A DNA stretch of 64,000 nt from Heliorestis convoluta (GCF_009649955.1 NZ_CP045875.1:1221501-1285500); one strand, 5' to 3'; shown: positions 44,634 to 54,508, counted from the first letter of the stretch. The notes: generated by a model not told the origin, from the sequence alone. Translations and numbers: made by a program.

Positions 44634-45488
44634 ATGAATATTGAAAAAGTCCTGGTTATCGGTGCCGGTCAAATGGGAAGCGGCATTGCCCAGGTGGCAG
44701 CACAAGCAGGCTTGCAGGTCTACCTTTACGACATTCATAGAGCCGCCGTCACCAAAGGCCGCCAGCGTATTGAGAAAAGTCTTAGCAAATTTGTAAGCAA
44801 AGGTAAACTACGGGAAGACGAAAAAGAAGCGATTTTAGCCAGGATCCAAGATTCGACGAGCCTCGAAGATGCAGCCCATTGCCAGTGTGTCATTGAAGCG
44901 GCTGTAGAGAAAATGGAAATCAAGAAAAAGATCTTTCAAGAAGTCGATCAATGGGCACCGCAAGAAGCCATTTTGGCCAGCAACACATCCTCCTTGCCCA
45001 TTACAGCGCTCGCTTCTTATACCGAAAGGCCCGATCGGGTCATCGGTATGCACTTTATGAACCCCGTTCCCGTAATGCGCCTCGTAGAAATCATTCGTGG
45101 CCTTGCTACGAGCGACGAGACCTATGATGCCATTGCGAATCTTACTGAAAAAATGGGCAAAGTAGCCGTTTCCTGCAAAGACATCCCCGGATTTATCTCC
45201 AACAGAGTCTTACAAGTCATGATCAACGAAGCCATCTGGTGCTACTACGAAGGCGCAGCCACCGCCGATGGCATCGATTCCATTATGAAACTAGGCATGA
45301 ATCACCCCATGGGTCCGCTAGAACTGGCCGATCTCATTGGCCTCGACACCGTCTTAGCCATCTTAGAAGTACTTCAGGAAGGCTACGGCGATCCCAAGTA
45401 CCGCCCGTGCCCCCTTCTCCGGCAGTACGTACAAGCCGGTTACCTAGGCCGCAAAACAGGTCGAGGCTTTTACAACTACGAAGCCTAA
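44634..45488 (+). CDS. hbd: 3-hydroxybutyryl-CoA dehydrogenase
   Basis: 284 aa, ATG at 44634. NAD-binding VLVIGAGQMGSGIAQVAAQA; catalytic His/Glu in IGMHFMNPVPVMRLVEII; DIPGFISNRVLQ; C-terminal domain GPLELADLIGLDT and GRKTGRGFYNY. Oxidises 3-hydroxybutyryl-CoA to acetoacetyl-CoA with NAD. Confidence 0.93.
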   Translation: MNIEKVLVIGAGQMGSGIAQVAAQAGLQVYLYDIHRAAVTKGRQRIEKSLSKFVSKGKLREDEKEAILARIQDSTSLEDAAHCQCVIEAAVEKMEIKKKIFQEVDQWAPQEAILASNTSSLPITALASYTERPDRVIGMHFMNPVPVMRLVEIIRGLATSDETYDAIANLTEKMGKVAVSCKDIPGFISNRVLQVMINEAIWCYYEGAATADGIDSIMKLGMNHPMGPLELADLIGLDTVLAILEVLQEGYGDPKYRPCPLLRQYVQAGYLGRKTGRGFYNYEA

Positions 45489-45526
45489 ATATAAAGCCGA
45501 AATAAATACAAGCGAGGAGGGAAAAA

Positions 45527-46681
45527 GTGCTTTTTCAGCTATCAGAAGAACAAGATTTTTTAATCCAGAGCTTGCGTAAGTTTTGCCAGCAAGAAATAGC
45601 ACCTCTGGCCGAAAAAGTAGACCAAGAAAAGCTTTTTCCTCATCAAAATTTCAGCAAAATGGCCCAACTCGGCCTACTCGGTCTTTCCATTCCTGAAGAA
45701 CAAGGCGGCAGCGGCGGTGATAGCTTTTACTACTTGGCTATGATTGAAGAAGTGGCTCGAGCCTGCGCTTCCACATCAGTCATCGTAGCCGTTCACACGG
45801 GACTTGCTTGCACCAGCCTTTCATCCTTTGGAACAACGGAACAACAAGCCCGCTACCTTCCCGCCATGGTAGAAGGAGAAAAAATCGGCGCCTATGCCCT
45901 CACCGAAGAACAAGCCGGTTCCGACGCAGCAAGCTTACAACTGCAAGCACGCCTCGAAGGCGATCATTATATATTGCGCGGTAGCAAGATTTTCATAACC
46001 AATGCCTCACAAGCCCAAGTCATCATCACCTTTGCCCGCGCCCCCGGCACAACCGGTGCCGACGGCATCCACTGCTTCATTGTAGAAGCCCCTACGAAGG
46101 GACTAGAAGTATCGAAGCCCCTTCCCAAAATGGGCTTGCACGGTTCAGAAACTTGCCAGCTCTACTTTGACGACGTCAAAGTCCCCAAAGAAAACGTACT
46201 CGGATCACCGGGAGAAGGATTTAAAATCGCCATGGCCCTTCTCGATGGAGGACGCCTAGCTATCGCCGCCCAGGCCCTCGGCATCGCCCAAGCCGCTTTT
46301 GACTACACCCTTTCCTACCTACAACAGCGCCACCAATTCGGACGACCCCTATCGGCCAACCAAGGCATTCAATGGATGATAGCCGATATGGCCACCGAAC
46401 TAGACGCCGCCAGACTCCTACTATACCGAGCCGCCTCCCTCAAAGAAAGCGGCCTCCCCTTCAGCAAAGAAGCCTCCATGGCCAAGAAATATAGTACCGA
46501 TCAAGCCATGAAAATAACGACCGACTGCCTCCAACTACTCGGCGGCTACGGCTACAGCCAAGAATACCCCCTAGAACGCCATATGCGTGATGTCAAAGCA
46601 ACACAAATCTACGAAGGCACCAACCAGATCCAACGAATCGTCATTGCCAGACAGCTACTAAGAGAAGCATCCCGCAAATAG
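45527..46681 (+). CDS. Short-chain acyl-CoA dehydrogenase (butyryl-CoA type)
   Basis: 384 aa, GTG at 45527 after GAGGAGGGAAAAA. ACAD motifs YALTEEQAGSDAAS, FITNASQA, MGLHGSETCQLYFDDV, GGYGYSQEYPLERHMRDVK, and catalytic Glu in IYEGTNQIQR. Between hbd and crotonase genes, so butyryl-CoA to crotonyl-CoA is the natural reading. Electrons to EtfAB. Confidence 0.87.
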   Translation: MLFQLSEEQDFLIQSLRKFCQQEIAPLAEKVDQEKLFPHQNFSKMAQLGLLGLSIPEEQGGSGGDSFYYLAMIEEVARACASTSVIVAVHTGLACTSLSSFGTTEQQARYLPAMVEGEKIGAYALTEEQAGSDAASLQLQARLEGDHYILRGSKIFITNASQAQVIITFARAPGTTGADGIHCFIVEAPTKGLEVSKPLPKMGLHGSETCQLYFDDVKVPKENVLGSPGEGFKIAMALLDGGRLAIAAQALGIAQAAFDYTLSYLQQRHQFGRPLSANQGIQWMIADMATELDAARLLLYRAASLKESGLPFSKEASMAKKYSTDQAMKITTDCLQLLGGYGYSQEYPLERHMRDVKATQIYEGTNQIQRIVIARQLLREASRK

Positions 46682-46711
46682 CAAGCCATTTTCACCAAGG
46701 GAGGGACTCCA

Positions 46712-47501
46712 TTGAGAAAAGAAACAAAAACAGTGCTCTACCAACAAGAAAATGCCGTCGCACTCCTAACCATCAATCGCCCCACCGTCTTAAACGCCCT
46801 CAATCGGCAAGTCTTTCATGACTTAGAAAGCCTCTTCGACCAAATCGCAGTAGACGAGAGCGTCGGCGCTGTCGTCATCACCGGCGCTGGAGAAAAAAGC
46901 TTCGTTGCCGGCGCTGACATCGCCGAAATGGCCCAGTACACCCCCTTAGAAGCCCGTGCCTTTGCTCAACAAGGGCAACGTGTCTTTAGCAAAATGGAGA
47001 AGATCCCGCAACCTGTTATTGCAGCCATTCAAGGTTATGCCTTAGGCGGTGGTTGTGAACTCGCCCTTGCCTGCGATATTCGCTACGGCAGCCCGAAAGC
47101 AAAACTGGGCCAACCGGAAGTGAACCTGGGCGTACTTCCCGGCTTTGGTGGATCCCAGCGATTGCCACGACTCATCGGCAAAGGGCGAGCCAGTGAATTG
47201 CTCCTCACCGGTGATATCATCGACAGCACGAAGCCTTTCGCCTTGGCTTGCTTAACAAAATCTTCCCCCTAGAATCACTGCTTGAAGAAAGCTTGAAAGT
47301 AGCCGAAGGTTGGCTGAAAAATCTTTTCAGGCTCTTCACTTGAACAAAAGAGCGATCAACGAAGGCCTTAACATGGACATAGAACGCGCCTTTGCTTATG
47401 AAGCAGAACTTTTTGGCATCGCTTTTTCAACAGAAGACCAAAAAGCAGGCATGGAAGGTTTTTTACAAAAAAAGAAAGTGCAATTTCGAAAGCCTTCTTA
47501 A
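46712..47501 (+). CDS. crt: Enoyl-CoA hydratase (crotonase), two 1-base frameshifts
   Basis: Starts at TTG 46712 after GGGAGGGACTCCA. Crotonase motifs: FVAGADIAEM, GYALGGGCELALACDIRY, PEVNLGVLPGFGGSQRLPR. The frame breaks near 47246 (GG where GGG is needed) and again near 47311 (TT where TTT is needed). Reading across both restores LLNKIFPLESLLEES and then AEKSFQALHLNKRAINEGLN to the normal end. Probably intact in the cell. Hydrates crotonyl-CoA. Confidence 0.83.
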
Positions 47502-47535
47502 AAGAACAATCCCTAAAATAGAAGGAGGAATGACT

Positions 47536-48303
47536 GTGAAAATTGTGGTGCTACTAAAGCAGACTTTTGACACAGAAGCCAAAATTTCCCTAAAGAATGG
47601 GCAAATCGAAGAGCAAGGCGTAACATTAATCATCAACCCTTATGATGAGTTTGCCTTAGAAGAAGCTCTTCGAATCAAAGAAAAACAAGGCGGTCAAGTC
47701 ACCCTCCTTGCAATTGGTAGCGATACGGTCAAAGACTCTTTGCGCCAAGGTTTGGCCATGGGGGCTGACCGAGCCATTTTGATTCAGAAAAACCTTTCCA
47801 TCCAAAGCGACTTTGATGATTCCATGGTGGCAGAAGCACTGGCCAAGGTGTTACAAGAAGAGTCTTATGACCTAATCCTGACCGGTTGGAAAGCCATCGA
47901 TGACAATGGAGCCCAGATGCCTCTGCGTGTGGCAGAACAGTTGGGGCTACCACAGATCAACGTAGTAACGAAGCTAGAAATTGCCGATGGCAAAGCAACG
48001 GGGACTCGAGAAATCGAAGGGGGCAGCGAAGTCCTAGAAGTGCCCTTGCCTGCAATGATTGCAGCCCAGCGAGGCCTCAATGAGCCCCGGTACCCTTCTA
48101 TGCGAGGCATTATGCAAGCTCGCAAAAAAGAGTTAAAAGTGATTGAAGCTGATCAACTTTCGCTGACCGCAGAAGCCAAAGTGGCCGTCAACGCCATTTT
48201 CTTGCCAGAACCCAAAAAAGCCGGCACCATCTATCAAAGTGCTCCAGCCCAAGCGGTACAAGAACTGGTAGCCGCTTTGCACAATGAAGCAAAAGTTGTG
48301 TAA
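47536..48303 (+). CDS. etfB: Electron transfer flavoprotein beta subunit
   Basis: 255 aa from GTG 47536, 7 nt after GAAGGAGG; the ATG at 47530 is too close to the ribosome site. MKIVVLLKQTFDTEAKI start, DEFALEEALRIKEK, GADRAILI, LTGWKAIDDNGAQMPLRVAE. AMP/FAD-interface fold of EtfB. Accepts electrons from the acyl-CoA dehydrogenases. Confidence 0.92.
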   Translation: MKIVVLLKQTFDTEAKISLKNGQIEEQGVTLIINPYDEFALEEALRIKEKQGGQVTLLAIGSDTVKDSLRQGLAMGADRAILIQKNLSIQSDFDDSMVAEALAKVLQEESYDLILTGWKAIDDNGAQMPLRVAEQLGLPQINVVTKLEIADGKATGTREIEGGSEVLEVPLPAMIAAQRGLNEPRYPSMRGIMQARKKELKVIEADQLSLTAEAKVAVNAIFLPEPKKAGTIYQSAPAQAVQELVAALHNEAKVV

Positions 48304-48349
48304 GTTTTTGCTTAAAAGAAATAAAACAGACTAAGGGGAGGCAGGTTCG

Positions 48350-49420
48350 ATGGCCAAAGCATGGGTTTTACTCGAAGTTCTTGATGGAAAAATCAAAAGG
48401 GTTAGCTGGGAAATGGTAACACTGGCCCAACAAACAGGGGCGCAGGAAATCGTAGGCCTCTTAATAGGCCAGGGTGTACAAGATCTAACCGGAGAAGCAA
48501 GCCAGTACGGCTTTGATAAAATCGTCCTAGTCGATCACCCCGCTGTGGAAAAGTATAGTGCTTCGTCATATACGGCTATTCTTACAGAGCTATATGAAAA
48601 AGAAAAACCAGAACTGCTTTTCATCGCCAACACGGCGCAAGGTCGAGATTTTGCACCACGATTGGCTCAACGTATCGGAGCCGGTCAAGTAAGTGATGTG
48701 ACAGCCTACCAGGGGCTTGCTGCTGCCAATGAAGGGGCAAAGGAAGTTGCGGCAACGCACACAGAACAAGGCCCATCAACGGAAGCGACACTGGCAGGAC
48801 AAGGCGCTTTTATTCGTCCCATCTACGCTGGCAAAGCTTTCGCCAGTGTTAGAGCCAACAGCTTCCCCCTTGTCGTCACCGTTCGCCCCAACGCTTTTAC
48901 CGCAGCGGCCCCCCAAGAAGGCAGCGAACAGGGCAAGGCGACGCCCGTTGTAGAAGTGCCTTCCCTTGCAGCGACAGAAGCACCGGTTGATCTTTCAGCC
49001 GTGATTAAAGAAGTGGTCAAACACATATCCAGCCGGCCGGAGCTCACCGAAGCCGATATCATCGTCTCAGGCGGCAGAGGCATAAAAGGTCCAGAAAACT
49101 TCCCCCTCATAGAAAGCCTAGCAGATACGCTAGGGGCTGCCGTTGGTGCCTCCCGGGCTGCCGTCGATGCAGGCTGGCGCCACCACGACGATCAAGTGGG
49201 CCAAACAGGCAAAACCGTATCTCCCACCCTATACATCGCTTGCGGCATCTCCGGCGCAATTCAACACCTTGCTGGCATGAACAGCTCCAAAGTAATCGTA
49301 GCCATTAACAAAGACCCAGAAGCAAACATCTTCAAAGTTGCCGACTACGGCATTGTAGGTGACCTTTTCGAAGTAGTACCGCTTCTCCAAGCAGAGTTCG
49401 AAAAAGTGCTTCATCAGTAA
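48350..49420 (+). CDS. etfA: Electron transfer flavoprotein alpha subunit
   Basis: 356 aa, ATG at 48350 after AGGGGAGGCAGGTTCG. FAD-binding C-terminal domain with IIVSGGRGIKGPENF, VGASRAAVDAGW, QVGQTGKTVSPTLYIACGIS and AINKDPEANIFKVADYGIVGD. No N-terminal ferredoxin extension, so not obviously the bifurcating type. Ends at a strong bidirectional terminator. Confidence 0.93.
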   Translation: MAKAWVLLEVLDGKIKRVSWEMVTLAQQTGAQEIVGLLIGQGVQDLTGEASQYGFDKIVLVDHPAVEKYSASSYTAILTELYEKEKPELLFIANTAQGRDFAPRLAQRIGAGQVSDVTAYQGLAAANEGAKEVAATHTEQGPSTEATLAGQGAFIRPIYAGKAFASVRANSFPLVVTVRPNAFTAAAPQEGSEQGKATPVVEVPSLAATEAPVDLSAVIKEVVKHISSRPELTEADIIVSGGRGIKGPENFPLIESLADTLGAAVGASRAAVDAGWRHHDDQVGQTGKTVSPTLYIACGISGAIQHLAGMNSSKVIVAINKDPEANIFKVADYGIVGDLFEVVPLLQAEFEKVLHQ

Positions 49421-49430
49421 CAAATAAAAT

Positions 49431-49467
49431 AGAGCGAGACTCTCCTCTATCGAGAGAGTCTCGCTCT
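49431..49467. terminator. Bidirectional terminator between etfA and nitroreductase
   Basis: A 14-bp perfect stem, AGAGCGAGACTCTC with its complement, between convergent genes. Confidence 0.85.
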
Positions 49468-49495
49468 AAACCATCTTGTGACCAATCATGAGATC

Positions 49496-50110
49496 TTATC
49501 GCAACCAACTGATACGACCTTCTTTTCTTTTCGGCGCTGGGGGTTCTTGATCGGGATAGCCAAGGGTGATTACAGCGACAAGCTCTTGGTTTTCTACGCC
49601 CAGTCGAGCATTGATTTCTTCTGTTACGTGAAGAGGACCTGTCATCCAGCAGGTGCCAAGTCCAACGCTGTGAGCGGCAAGTAGAATATTTTGAATCGCT
49701 GCTGATACACTTTGCAAATTGGTTGATCTTTCGATTTCAAAAAGGCGTCTTTCAGCTTCTGATAAATTGGGCGGTGGTGTTAAATAGTCGCTAGGTCCGT
49801 AGCAAAAGATGAGTACCGGTGCTTGTCCCAGATCGCGAAAAAAGTCAAGTGTAAACCGAATTACTTTCGGCTTGTCCGCAAAGATGCGCTCTAATTTTGG
49901 CAAAATGGCTTCACCGGATGATCCAACAACGGTACGTAGCTCTTCTTTTTTCTCACCGGTGACAACGACAAAATGCCAAGGCTGCGTGTTCATGTTGGAA
50001 GGCGCCCAGAGACCCTCTTCAAGGACCGAAGCGATCAAGGACGCGGGTGGTTCCTCGGGCTTATACTTGCGAATGCTGCGGCGGCCGCGAATGGCTTCCT
50101 GAAGTTCCAT
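49496..50110 (-). CDS. Nitroreductase-family flavoprotein
   Basis: 204 aa from the ATG at 50110, 9 nt after AGGAGGG. MELQEAIRGRRSIRKYKPEE, WAPSNMNTQPWHFVVV (FMN site) and AAIQNILLAAHSVGLGTCWM are nitroreductase marks. NAD(P)H-dependent FMN enzyme of unknown substrate. Divergent from the membrane oxidoreductase gene; the shared region has palindromic operators. Confidence 0.88.
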   Translation of the reverse strand: MELQEAIRGRRSIRKYKPEEPPASLIASVLEEGLWAPSNMNTQPWHFVVVTGEKKEELRTVVGSSGEAILPKLERIFADKPKVIRFTLDFFRDLGQAPVLIFCYGPSDYLTPPPNLSEAERRLFEIERSTNLQSVSAAIQNILLAAHSVGLGTCWMTGPLHVTEEINARLGVENQELVAVITLGYPDQEPPAPKRKEGRISWLR

Positions 50111-50141
50111 CGCCAAAGTCCCTCCTAATGATAGATATTTT

Positions 50142-50237
50142 TGATAATTTTGAATTATCAGTAAAATATTCTTCGTTGACAAAGACAAAAGTCCTGCTCT
50201 TTTATCAAAAAAAATTTAGTGATAAAAAAATTTATCA
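50142..50237. promoter_or_regulatory. Divergent control region with TGATAA palindromes
   Basis: TGATAAT-N5-ATTATCA at 50142-50160 and TGATAAA-N4-TTTATCA at 50220-50237, plus another TTTATCA at 50201. TTGACA lies at 50176, between the sites. Likely binding sites of one dimeric regulator acting on both divergent genes; identity unknown. Confidence 0.55.
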
Positions 50238-50266
50238 ATCTGGCTGCAGTGAAAGGAGGCCGCTCA

Positions 50267-52375
50267 ATGGGAATGGGTGCTCAGCGAGAAATCTACTGGA
50301 ACGTTTCAACAGAAGTTGTTGTTTTTTTGTATCTTTCCATGGCAGTGGCCCTTGCTTTTTTTGTTTATGGACTCTACCAACAAGTGCAGCGGTGGAGACG
50401 AGGCCAGCCAGAACAGCGAAAAGGACAAATGTCCCTTCTCATGAAGGAGTTTTTTTTCCAGAAAAAGCTACTACGGGATCCCTACCCTGGGATTATGCAC
50501 TTGCTCATTTTCTGGGGCTTTGCCTTTATGTTCATTACGACAGGCCTTATTGGAATTCAAAAATATACAGGCTTGATGGTTTTTACAGGTCCTATCTACT
50601 TACTCTTTAGTTTACTTTCTGACCTTGGTGGTGCTGCCGTTATCGTCGGTGTTATGATGGCGCTCTATCGACGATATGGGATCAAACCAGAGCGATTGGA
50701 CAACCAGCGAGATGATAGTGTCATTTTATTTTTGATTCTTGCCGTTATCGTCAGTGGATTTATGGTAGAAGGACTGCGCATTGCTGTCGTCGGTGAAGAT
50801 TGGCCTCTCTTTTCTCCTGTAGGCGCCCTGGTTGCTCTCCTTTTTGCTGCAGGTCAGGAAGAGATGCTGAAACATTGGCATATCAGTGCCTGGGTTGGCC
50901 ATGTGATTGTTTCGATGGCTTTCATTGCCTACATACCCTATTCGAAGCTACTTCATATGATCACAGCGCCCCTCAACCAGTACTATAGTGAGCCGAACAG
51001 TGGCAAGGCTTTATCAAAAATCGATCTAGAAGATGAAGAAGCCGAAAGCTTTGGCCTCGCTACGCTTGCGGAATTTAGCCAAAAAGACTTGCTCGATCTC
51101 GACGCTTGTACTCGTTGTGGCCGTTGTCAAGATCAATGTCCTGCTCACGAGACAGGCAAGCCTTTATCGCCGAAAAAGATGACGCAAGATTTGAAAAAGG
51201 TTTTAGATCGATGGGAAGATAGTAAGAACAAGCCTTTACTGGAAGAAACGCTTACTGAAGATGCCATCTGGTCTTGTACCACCTGTCGTGCCTGCCAGGA
51301 AGCTTGTCCTGCTTACGTAGAGCATATTCCGAAAACGATTGAACTGCGTCGCAACCTTGTCTTAATGGACAGTCAATTTCCTGCAGAGGTGCAGACGACT
51401 TTTCGCAATATGGAGAACAACGGCAATCCCTGGGGCATTGGTTGGGACAAGCGCGCTGATTGGGCCCGAGAGTACGAGGTATCCATTCTCGGAGAGATGG
51501 ATGAAGAAGCCGCTTCGAAGGTGGAATATCTTTTCTGGGTCGGTTGTGCTGGATCTTTTGACGATCGCAACAAAAAAATATCAACAGCGCTGGTACAACT
51601 TTTGCAAGAAGCCAACACCTCTTTTGCCATTTTAGGGCCCGAAGAAAAATGCTGTGGCGACGCCGCCCGACGCATTGGCAATGAATATCTGTTCCAGATG
51701 CTTGCCATGGAAAACGTCGAAGTCATGAACAGCTATGGCGTGAAAAAGATTGTCACCGCTTGCCCCCATTGTTTCAATACTTTGAAAAACGAATATCCCC
51801 AGATGGAAGGCAACTACGAAGTCGTCCACCACACCGAACTCCTAGCCCAATTGTTGCAAGAAGGCCGAATTGAGCGCCCCGCACGGAAGACCCTAGAAGT
51901 ATCGACAGTGGAAAGCAAGAAGGCAGACGAGCAGAGCCATAGACCAGCAGAAGATGGTGAGCGGGAAGAAAGAACCTCTCCAGCTTCTAAGGAAATTGCC
52001 GCTACCGAAGCAGGAGCCCCCTCTTCAAAGCTCGTTGTCACCTACCATGATTCATGCTATGCCGGTCGATACAACCAAGTCTACGAAGCACCTCGAACCA
52101 TCCTTCGCAGCTTGGGCATTGAAGTCGTCGAAATGGAGCGACATCGAGAAAAGAGCTTCTGCTGCGGCGCCGGCGGTGGACGCATGTGGATGGAAGAAAC
52201 ACTAGGCAGCCCCATCAACATAGCTCGAACCGAACAAGCCCTAGCCACTGAAGCCAACGCCATTGTCGCCAACTGCCCCTTCTGCATCACCATGCTTTCC
52301 GACGGCATCAAAGCAAAAGGAAAAGCCACAGAAAAAACCATCTACGACCCTGCTGAACTACTACTAAAATCATAA
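50267..52375 (+). CDS. Membrane Fe-S oxidoreductase, Etf:menaquinone oxidoreductase type
   Basis: 702 aa from ATG 50267 (AAGGAGGCCGCTCA). N-terminal ~250 residues: NarI-like membrane domain with about six spans. Then two 4Fe-4S motifs (CTRCGRCQDQCP; CTTCRACQEACP) and two CCG domains (CCGDAARRIGNEY; SFCCGAGGGRMW). This fused layout matches the membrane FeS oxidoreductase (DUF224/EMO type) thought to pass electrons from EtfAB to menaquinone in syntrophic and acyl-CoA-oxidising bacteria. Adjacent to etfBA, which fits. A Glu/Ser-rich insertion of ~55 residues separates the CCG domains. Confidence 0.85.
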   Translation: MGMGAQREIYWNVSTEVVVFLYLSMAVALAFFVYGLYQQVQRWRRGQPEQRKGQMSLLMKEFFFQKKLLRDPYPGIMHLLIFWGFAFMFITTGLIGIQKYTGLMVFTGPIYLLFSLLSDLGGAAVIVGVMMALYRRYGIKPERLDNQRDDSVILFLILAVIVSGFMVEGLRIAVVGEDWPLFSPVGALVALLFAAGQEEMLKHWHISAWVGHVIVSMAFIAYIPYSKLLHMITAPLNQYYSEPNSGKALSKIDLEDEEAESFGLATLAEFSQKDLLDLDACTRCGRCQDQCPAHETGKPLSPKKMTQDLKKVLDRWEDSKNKPLLEETLTEDAIWSCTTCRACQEACPAYVEHIPKTIELRRNLVLMDSQFPAEVQTTFRNMENNGNPWGIGWDKRADWAREYEVSILGEMDEEAASKVEYLFWVGCAGSFDDRNKKISTALVQLLQEANTSFAILGPEEKCCGDAARRIGNEYLFQMLAMENVEVMNSYGVKKIVTACPHCFNTLKNEYPQMEGNYEVVHHTELLAQLLQEGRIERPARKTLEVSTVESKKADEQSHRPAEDGEREERTSPASKEIAATEAGAPSSKLVVTYHDSCYAGRYNQVYEAPRTILRSLGIEVVEMERHREKSFCCGAGGGRMWMEETLGSPINIARTEQALATEANAIVANCPFCITMLSDGIKAKGKATEKTIYDPAELLLKS

Positions 52376-52378
52376 CAG

Positions 52379-52411
52379 AAAGGTCCCCTAGGTTCGTGCT
52401 GGGGGACCTTT
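52379..52411 (+). terminator. Terminator after the oxidoreductase
   Basis: AAAGGTCCCC pairs with GGGGACCTTT, then CCTTT. Ends the long catabolic segment. Confidence 0.75.
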
Positions 52412-52582
52412 CCTTTGCCACGCAAAGGGCGCATACAGAATTCGCCGTCTCAGCCTGTCGTCGTGCTCCTCGATGAACCTTCTTGCTACAGGATTTCCCC
52501 TCTAACCAGTCATGCCAGGTCGGGCACAACCATTTGATGAAAATCAGCTTTTTCTGATTAACGTTGGGGTTACTTCAGAGAG

Positions 52583-52937
52583 GGGCCTGGTCATCACGCT
52601 TTCCTCCGCTCTGGACTGGTCCCACGCTGTTACCGCCAGCAAGCTGGCGACAGCTGAGGTCCCAAGTCCCGCTGCGGAAAGCGTGATGCCCAGGCCCAGA
52701 GGGTTTTTGCTGATTGTTACTTCCGTTGGAATAGCTTGGCGAAACTTTCTTCTATCCGCAACTACCTATTGTATTTGCAATGCAATAGGCCAAAACTCAG
52801 TCACAACCAGCAAGATGTATCTGGGTCAGGCGTTATGACTTCCTGGAGGGAGGACTTCAGACCTCAGCCATCGGCAGCTTGCTGCCGCTCATGGCGTGAA
52901 ATGAGTCCGTTCGGAAGGAATTCATAACGCCTGACCC
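52583..52937 (+). repeat. Paired 115-bp hairpin modules A and B, copy III
   Basis: A 52583-52697, B 52823-52937. The flanking motif TGCC(A/C)GGT(C/T)GGGCACAACC occurs before (52512) and after (52973), followed by GATGAAAAT and a GCTATTTTCGTGTTAAC segment. Confidence 0.85.
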
Positions 52938-53133
52938 CACCACAAAGTAGCTATTTTCGTGTTAACCAGTCATGCCCGGTTGGGCACAACCAAAGATGAA
53001 AATGCTATTTTCGTGTTAACCAACAATCAGAACCCGATATTTCCTATGAAGTAAATTTCATGGAACTTCCTCTAGCGAGGCATACTAGCCCTGAAAAAGC
53101 CTTAGTACATGCCTAACAGGAGGAAGATTTCAG

Positions 53134-53952
53134 ATGCATAAAGATCAGGGAAGCCATCATAACCACCATAACAACCCGAATCCCTATGGGATGCAACAGG
53201 GAACCAACCAAAACATTTACCAACCTATACACCAAATGCCTCAAGATCTACACAATCTCATCACCAGAATGGGCAACTTCCAGGGTCGCTTTAATCTTGA
53301 TAAATCAGGCTTCGACAATGCTATGCCCGGACACAGTAGCAATCACTCCATGATTTTTCGTCAACAACCAAGAACGGTAAAGCAAATCGGTTGTGGCATC
53401 GGCCTTCCTTATGAAACGCGCCTAGAAATGGCCTTGATGCTCGACGATCACCAATGCGCCTTAACAGTCGCCCTGCATCAATACAACAAACATCACTGGC
53501 TTACAGAAGGCGCAGAATCTTTTATCAGCCTTCATCATCTCCTTGACGAACACATTGATCAAACACAAAAGCATATCGATATGGTCGGAGAGCGAGTGGC
53601 CCGTCTTGGCGGTGTACCCACAGCCCATCCTGTAACGCAACATGAACTATCTTACATCAAACACGAAGTAGAAGGGCGCTATAGCATTCGAGACTTTATA
53701 CGCAACGATTTAGAACAGGAACTAAAAATGCAAACCATGTTGCGCACAACCATCGATAGAGCCCATCAACTCAAAGACTTCGGCACTGTAGAAGTACTCG
53801 AAGAAGTCCTCAAAGATCGAGAAGATCTGGGCTATCATCTCTACAGCATCCTAGAAGATGACACACTCACCCGCGGCATGACCCATCTCATGGACAACCA
53901 CTACGACCGCGCCGGCGATCGCCCCATGAATCCAAACAGTAAATTACAGTAA
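53134..53952 (+). CDS. dps: Dps-family ferritin-like protein
   Basis: 272 aa, ATG at 53134 after AGGAGGAAGATTTCAG. A His/Asn-rich N-terminal extension of ~80 residues precedes a Dps four-helix bundle: ALHQYNKHHWLTEGAESFIS then LHHLLDEHID and GERVARLGGVPTAH. The KHHW...LHxxxDEH pattern supplies the ferroxidase ligands. Longer than the usual ~160 aa because of the extension, which may bind metal or DNA. Protects DNA and stores iron. Confidence 0.85.
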   Translation: MHKDQGSHHNHHNNPNPYGMQQGTNQNIYQPIHQMPQDLHNLITRMGNFQGRFNLDKSGFDNAMPGHSSNHSMIFRQQPRTVKQIGCGIGLPYETRLEMALMLDDHQCALTVALHQYNKHHWLTEGAESFISLHHLLDEHIDQTQKHIDMVGERVARLGGVPTAHPVTQHELSYIKHEVEGRYSIRDFIRNDLEQELKMQTMLRTTIDRAHQLKDFGTVEVLEEVLKDREDLGYHLYSILEDDTLTRGMTHLMDNHYDRAGDRPMNPNSKLQ

Positions 53953-54139
53953 AATCCTACGTAGAGATCAAAAATTAGAATAGACCCAATCGAAATAGTC
54001 GGTGCTGTACGCAACCGGCTATTTCTATGTTAACCAGTCAATCCCCGTTGGGCGCAACCATGGATGAAAATAGCTGCCAAACGAAGCGTCCTCGTATCAT
54101 TCGTGCCATGTCCGATTACGTTGGGGTTACTTCATACTG

Positions 54140-54508
54140 GGGCCTGGTCATCACGCTTTCCTCCGCTCTGGACTGGTCCCACGCTGTTACCGCCAGCAAG
54201 CTGGCGACAGCTGAGGTCCCAAGTCCCGCTGCGGAAAGCGTGATGCCCAGACCCAGAGGACTTTTTGCTGATTGTTACTTTCCGTTGACATTGCTTTGCG
54301 CTTTGCGCAACTTTCTGCGGTGTATACGCAACTGCTTATTGCATTTGTATTTGCAATAGGTCAAAACTCAGTCACAACCAGCAAGATGTACCTGGGTCAG
54401 GCGTTATGACTTCCTGGAGAGAGGACTTCAGACCTCAGCCATCGGCAGCTTGCTGCCGCTCATGGCGTGGGATGAGTCCGTTCGGAAGGAAATCATAACG
54501 CCTGACCC
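54140..54508 (+). repeat. Paired 115-bp hairpin modules A and B, copy IV
   Basis: A 54140-54254, B 54394-54508. Preceded at 54030 and followed at 54540-54640 by the TGCCC/GGGCA flanking motif, the latter in two tandem ~57-bp units. Confidence 0.85.
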
